NCBI RefSeq assembly: GCF_902833225.1
Contig: NZ_CADFEI010000008.1
Span: forward strand, 248,001 to 312,000
Reading direction: 5' to 3'
DNA: 64,000 nucleotides
Source: Burkholderia sp. BCC1644
Lineage (GTDB): Bacteria > Pseudomonadota > Gammaproteobacteria > Burkholderiales > Burkholderiaceae
Shown here in pieces: positions 60,148-64,000 of this stretch. Under the pieces are notes generated by a model that was not told the origin of the DNA, made no database searches, and worked only from the letters and a program-made list of their open reading frames with translations. The position numbers and the translations under genes are program-made. How positions within the stretch are numbered: the stretch's first letter is position 1; the number at the start of each line of letters is the position of its first letter.

Positions 60148-62262
60148 TCAGATCGCCGTGATCGTCGGCGCCACGGCCGCCGGATCGGTAATGCTGGCCT
60201 TGCCGGTTTCGACGTGCCCCGCGATGCGGCGCGTCCAGCCGGCATTGCCCGCCACCGCGAACTGCAGGTCGTACCACTGGCTGCTGCACGACAGGTCCCA
60301 GTGCGCTTCGATGCGCTGCCCGGCCGGGATCGTCAGCGTGCGCGCCGCGCCGCCGTACGCGACATCGGTCGCCGTGACCGTGAGCGTGCCGCTGCCCGCA
60401 TTGGCGATCGTCACGTAGACATCGCCGTTCACCACGTCGTAGCACGGCGTGATTTCAGGCTTCGCGGCGGCATCCGCGGCGGCCGAACCCGCAAAGCGCC
60501 GGAAATAGCCGTTCGGCCCCCACACGCTCACCACGTAGTTGCCGTTCGCATCGAGCGCCCACGTGTCGGTCAACTGCTTGCCGGCCTCGACCGTGTAACG
60601 GCGCGGCATCGCGGTCGGATCGCCCGTATAGACCCAGAAGTGCGCGCCCTGCGTGCCCGAATTGGCAAACGTCACCGCATAGCCTTGCGCCTGGAGCTGG
60701 CCCGTCACGTGCAGTTCGTACGGCAGCGCACGAGCCGGCCGCGTGCCGGATTCCTGCGCCGTCACGACCTGCTGCGCGGTGCTGGCCGGCGCGGTCTGCG
60801 ACGACGCGCGCGAGCATTGCAGGTCCGCCTGCGCGACGTATGCCTGCGTACTCGGCAGCGACGGCAGCGTGACATCCGATTTCGAGAAGTCGAGCGCCGA
60901 CGTCAGGTCGCCGCAGATCGCCCGGCGCCACGGCGAGATGTTGGTTTCCATCACGCCGAAGCGCTTCTCGATGAATTGCAGCACCGACGTGTGATCGAAC
61001 ACCTGCGAGCAGACGAAACCGCCCTTCGACCACGGCGACACGACGAACATCGGCACGCGCGGGCCGAGGCCGTACGGCAGGTTGTCGGCCGTATACGTGC
61101 CGGTCTGCGTCGACGTCACGACGTTGTGCCGCTCGAGCGACACGTCCACGGTGCTCATGCCCGAGCCCGGCAGCGTCGGGGCCGACGGCGGCACGACGTG
61201 GTCGAAGAAGCCGTCGTTCTCGTCGTACATGATCAGCAGGACGGTCTTGCTCCAAACCTCCGGGTTCGACGTCAGCGCATCGAGGATCGTCGACAGGTAG
61301 TACGCGCCGTACAGCGGCGTGAACTTCGGATGCTCCGAATACGCGGCGGGCGGCAGCAGCCACGAGACCTGCGGCAGCGCATTGGCCTGCACGTCGGCCT
61401 TCAACTGCGTGATCGGGCGCGTGCTCATCCCGCGCGTCTGCAGCGACGAACCGGCCGGCGCATTCACGAAGTTGTTGAAGCACGCCAGCATGTTCGTGCC
61501 GTAGTTGCCGGTGAAGTTGTCGAACCCGGTGCCCTGCTGGTAGACCTGCCACGAGACGCCGGCCTTTTCGAGCCGTTCCGGGTAGGTCGTCCAGCTGAAG
61601 GGCGGCAACTGGATCTTGTCGAACTGGTTGTCGATGTAGTCGGTATTGTCGAGCAGCGGGCCGCCGCCCGTGCCGAGCGGATCGACCATGCCCGTCATCA
61701 GGTACATGCGGTTCGGGTGCGTGTTGCCCGGAATCGAGCAGAAGTAGTTGTCGCACACCGTGAACGCATCCGCGAGCGCGTAATGGAACGGGATGTCGTC
61801 GCGAACGTGATAGCCCATCGTCATGTTCGACTTCTGCACGGCCCACTGGTCCGCGCGGCCGTTGTCGATCGCGCCGTGCGTCGTCGCCCACGTATGCGGC
61901 AGGCCGCCGATGCATTGCGCGTTGACGCCCGGGTTGGTCGTGTCGTAGCGGAACGGCGCGATCACGCTCGTCTTGTCCTCCTGCCGCGGCTGGAACCACA
62001 CCGGCTTGCCGTTCGGCAGCGTGACCGGGAAGCGGTCGTTATAGCCGCGCACACCGCTCAGGTGACCGAGGTAGTGGTCGAACGAGCGGTTCTCCTGCAT
62101 GAACACGACGATGTGCTGCACATCCTGGATCGTGCCCGTCACGGAATTCGGCTCGATCGCCAGCGCCTTGCGGATCGACTCGGGAAGCAGTGCGGTGGCG
62201 GCGGTCGCGCCGGCGAGGCCGGCGGAGAACTTCAGAAAATCGCGTCGCGAATGGATGGCCAT
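60148..62262 (-). CDS. plcN: Tat-exported phospholipase C (non-haemolytic PlcN type)
   Basis: Extracellular phospholipase C of 704 residues, which cleaves phosphatidylcholine-type lipids to diacylglycerol and phosphocholine in the family. The N-terminal twin-arginine signal is RRDFLK (residues 6-11). The phosphoesterase domain has VVFMQENRSFDHYLG (residues 52-66) and LLIMYDENDGFFDHVVPP (about 340-357). Two C-terminal DUF756-type beta domains follow. Residue content alone does not separate haemolytic PlcH from PlcN. It fits the choline and sarcosine genes elsewhere in the window as a phosphate and carbon source. A small lipoprotein gene lies 42 bases upstream. Confidence 0.92.
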   Translation of the reverse strand: MAIHSRRDFLKFSAGLAGATAATALLPESIRKALAIEPNSVTGTIQDVQHIVVFMQENRSFDHYLGHLSGVRGYNDRFPVTLPNGKPVWFQPRQEDKTSVIAPFRYDTTNPGVNAQCIGGLPHTWATTHGAIDNGRADQWAVQKSNMTMGYHVRDDIPFHYALADAFTVCDNYFCSIPGNTHPNRMYLMTGMVDPLGTGGGPLLDNTDYIDNQFDKIQLPPFSWTTYPERLEKAGVSWQVYQQGTGFDNFTGNYGTNMLACFNNFVNAPAGSSLQTRGMSTRPITQLKADVQANALPQVSWLLPPAAYSEHPKFTPLYGAYYLSTILDALTSNPEVWSKTVLLIMYDENDGFFDHVVPPSAPTLPGSGMSTVDVSLERHNVVTSTQTGTYTADNLPYGLGPRVPMFVVSPWSKGGFVCSQVFDHTSVLQFIEKRFGVMETNISPWRRAICGDLTSALDFSKSDVTLPSLPSTQAYVAQADLQCSRASSQTAPASTAQQVVTAQESGTRPARALPYELHVTGQLQAQGYAVTFANSGTQGAHFWVYTGDPTAMPRRYTVEAGKQLTDTWALDANGNYVVSVWGPNGYFRRFAGSAAADAAAKPEITPCYDVVNGDVYVTIANAGSGTLTVTATDVAYGGAARTLTIPAGQRIEAHWDLSCSSQWYDLQFAVAGNAGWTRRIAGHVETGKASITDPAAVAPTITAI

Positions 62263-62304
62263 GCTGGTTGCTCTTGATTGGATTTCTGGTGGAAACGGCC
62301 GGGA

Positions 62305-62508
62305 TCAGGAAGCGGGCGAGGATGCCGGTGCAGTGAAACCCGGCGGGCAGTGCATCTGCGCGGTGGCGACGACGGCGCCGCCGCACGCGGCCTTCTGCTG
62401 CGCGACGGGCGCGGCGGGTGCAGTCAGGTCGTCGTTGCAGGCGCCGAGGAGTGCTGTCAGCGCGATCAGGCAAGCGACCGCGAAAGGCCGCAGGGCCGAC
62501 TTTCGCAT
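62305..62508 (-). CDS. Small lipoprotein upstream of phospholipase C
   Basis: A 67-residue protein with a lipoprotein signal, MRKSALRPFAVACLIALTALLGAC (lipobox LLGAC, Cys24 lipidated), then a short mature part with CGGAVVATAQMHCPPGFTAP. Two further cysteines could form a disulfide. GGAG lies eight bases upstream of 62508. On the same strand as plcN and 42 bases before it, so probably co-transcribed. No known partner; it could be an export or stability factor for the phospholipase. Confidence 0.7.
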   Translation of the reverse strand: MRKSALRPFAVACLIALTALLGACNDDLTAPAAPVAQQKAACGGAVVATAQMHCPPGFTAPASSPAS

Positions 62509-62851
62509 AACGGTTCTCCGTGGGGGTGATGACGTGACACGGGCACGGGTGCGCACCGGTCATATCGACGGCGAGATGCTAAGTTCGACTTGTTACACGA
62601 CGGTGTCGCGTGAAAGCGCAGCGTGATGTGCGCGCGAGCGGTGACGCGCGTGGAGGTGGCTGGAGCGTAATGCGATCGAAAGATTCGCACTGCTTCGGCA
62701 TGTCGACGTTGACGCCGACGCCGATGTCGATGTCGATGTCGATGCGATCGAAGCCGGTCCGATTCGGCAGCGGTCGCGCGGGGAAGCGCGACGCGGTTTT
62801 TTCGGGCCGGCAGCCAAGGCAGCCGGCCCGTTCACAGCGAGAAGGCGCGGT
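62509..62851. other. 343-base gap between the phospholipase unit and the carboxylase gene
   Basis: Holds the promoter region of the lipoprotein/plcN unit and a GC stem-loop, GGGCCGGC (62804-62811) / GCCGGCCC (62822-62829). The only T-run lies on the wrong side of that stem for termination in either direction. A short GATGTC hexamer run sits at 62723-62740. No ORF. Confidence 0.4.
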
Positions 62852-64000
62852 TCAGCCTTCCGCCATCATCAGCAACTGCGCGCCATCCGCGACCTGGTCG
62901 CCGACGCCGTACAGCACTTCCGCGACGACGCCCGCGCTCGGCGCGCCGATCGTGTGCTCCATCTTCATCGCTTCCATCACGATCAGCGGCGTGCCCGCTT
63001 CGACCTTCTGGCCCGGCTCGACCAGCACCGCGATCACCTTGCCGGGCATCGGCGCGGTCAGGCGGCCGCCGCCCTGCTCCGCATCGCCCGCATGCGCGAG
63101 CAGGTTGCGCCATTCGAACGTCTCGGACGTGCCCTGCGTGAACACATGGAACGTGTCGCCGTCCGCATACACGCGGCCGCTGCTGCGCACACCGCCGAGC
63201 GTCACGTCGAAATCGAGCGGCGTGGCGCCGCGCGTCCATGCGAACGGCTGCGCGGCTTCGTCGCCGGTCGCGATACGTGCGCCGGCGCCATCGTCTTCGT
63301 ACGTGACCGTCAGGTCCGCTTCGCGATCGGCCGCATGCCATTCGAGCGTGCGGCGATAGCCGCCGTTCAGCCGCCAGTCCGGCAATGCGCCCCACGGCGA
63401 TGCCCCCTGAGCGGCCGCGCCGCGTTCACGCGCGAGCAGCGCAGCGCATGCGAGCGCGAGCGTCGCCCGCGGCGGTTGTTGCGGCGCGAACAGCGCATCG
63501 TGGTTGCGCTCGATCAGCCCGGTGTCGAGATCGGCCGACGCGAACGGTTCGCACGCGACGATCCGCTGCAGGAACGCGGCGTTCGTATGCAGGCCGACCA
63601 CCTCGCACGCACGCAGCGCCCGCAGCATCAGGCCCAGCGCTTCCGCGCGGTCCGCGCCGTGAACGATCAGCTTCGCGATCATCGGATCGTAAAACGGCGT
63701 GATCGCATCGCCCTCGCGCACGCCGCTGTCGACGCGCACCGCTGCGCCGATCGAGAACTCGACGCCAGCCGGCAGCCGCAAGTGTTTCAGCGTGCCCGTC
63801 GACGGCAAGAAGCCGCGCGCCGGGTTCTCCGCATAGAGACGCGCCTCGAGCGCATGGCCCTGCACGCGCAGCTCGTCCTGCTTCAGCGGCAGCGGCTCGC
63901 CGGACGCGACGCGCAGTTGCCATTCGACGAGATCGAGCCCGGTGACCATTTCGGTGACCGGATGCTCGACCTGCAGGCGCGTGTTCATTTCCATGAAGTA
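62852..64000 (-). CDS. liuD: Biotin-dependent acyl-CoA carboxylase alpha subunit (partial, N-terminus beyond window)
   Basis: The C-terminal 382 residues are visible. They start inside the biotin carboxylase domain (YFMEMNTRLQVEHPVTEMVTG, a conserved ATP-grasp motif), run through a BT-type linker and end with a biotinyl domain whose AMKM motif (VMEAMKMEHTI) carries the biotin lysine. Candidate families are methylcrotonyl-CoA carboxylase (LiuD, leucine degradation), propionyl-CoA and acetyl-CoA carboxylases. The LiuD symbol is a best guess from sequence style, with no confirming neighbour in the window. Gene direction implies transcription from beyond base 64000. Confidence 0.75.
   Translation of the reverse strand, partial: YFMEMNTRLQVEHPVTEMVTGLDLVEWQLRVASGEPLPLKQDELRVQGHALEARLYAENPARGFLPSTGTLKHLRLPAGVEFSIGAAVRVDSGVREGDAITPFYDPMIAKLIVHGADRAEALGLMLRALRACEVVGLHTNAAFLQRIVACEPFASADLDTGLIERNHDALFAPQQPPRATLALACAALLARERGAAAQGASPWGALPDWRLNGGYRRTLEWHAADREADLTVTYEDDGAGARIATGDEAAQPFAWTRGATPLDFDVTLGGVRSSGRVYADGDTFHVFTQGTSETFEWRNLLAHAGDAEQGGGRLTAPMPGKVIAVLVEPGQKVEAGTPLIVMEAMKMEHTIGAPSAGVVAEVLYGVGDQVADGAQLLMMAEG

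Noticed and set aside
62723..62740. Three GATGTC hexamers in tandem
   Set aside because: Only three perfect units in a gap; too short to argue for a slippage-controlled switch.
62804..62829. GC stem-loop beside a six-T run upstream of the carboxylase stop
   Set aside because: The T-run lies 5' of the stem on the plus strand, and an A-run follows it on the minus strand, so it cannot act as an intrinsic terminator in either direction.

Overview
The window is high-GC, densely coded DNA that looks like a Burkholderia chromosome, most likely a Burkholderia cepacia complex species and a secondary replicon. This is inferred from gene content and codon style. Supporting content is a soxBDAG operon, DUF4148 and DUF2827 proteins, a hopanoid glycosyltransferase, a Tat-exported phospholipase C and a very large trimeric autotransporter. 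No rRNA, tRNA, insertion sequence, prophage or CRISPR array was seen. Both ends cut genes: soxG on the left, and a biotin-dependent acyl-CoA carboxylase alpha subunit on the right.

Left third (1-31.6 kb). A minus-strand operon sdaA-soxB-soxD-soxA-soxG turns sarcosine into glycine plus a one-carbon unit and serine into pyruvate; a GlxA/AraC-type regulator is divergent from it. Next is a complete tetronate (L-threonate/D-erythronate) catabolic operon: GntR regulator, ltnD, otnK, otnC, MFS transporter, otnI, denD. Then come a hopanoid-associated pair (hpnI-like and hpnL-like), a QseB/QseC-like two-component system followed by cytochrome b561, two small DUF4148 proteins, an LpxO-like hydroxylase, a MoaD-like/BNR-repeat pair, a LysR/PACE efflux divergon, two membrane proteins (one TRIC-like), and a choline ABC transporter operon with its own GlxA-type regulator.

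Middle (32-41 kb). A DUF2339-DUF3999 pair, a GNAT acetyltransferase with an odd Arg/Ala-rich tail, a NIPSNAP-like protein, a candidate small RNA with a CUCCUCC motif, an FMN reductase, a small unknown protein and a ferritin-like diiron protein.

Right third (41-64 kb). After an AT-rich gap of almost 1 kb lies an 8-kb gene for a 2654-residue trimeric autotransporter adhesin. Its stalk holds 55 uninterrupted 18-residue Ser/Thr-rich repeats. Downstream are an OmpA-like lipoprotein, four DUF2827 proteins whose C-terminal motif resembles a GT-B nucleotide-sugar site, a DUF4019 protein, an EAL phosphodiesterase and a tandem-domain glycosyltransferase. I infer that this is an adhesin export, anchoring and O-glycosylation locus; it is the most interesting system in the window. 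A second AT-rich island at 56.5-57.1 kb carries a strong terminator and a possible small RNA. The window closes with a Tat-dependent phospholipase C, a small lipoprotein and the carboxylase subunit.

The choline transporter, the phospholipase C (if phosphocholine-releasing), the sarcosine oxidase and the serine dehydratase together cover steps on the path from phosphatidylcholine to pyruvate, although they sit in separate operons.
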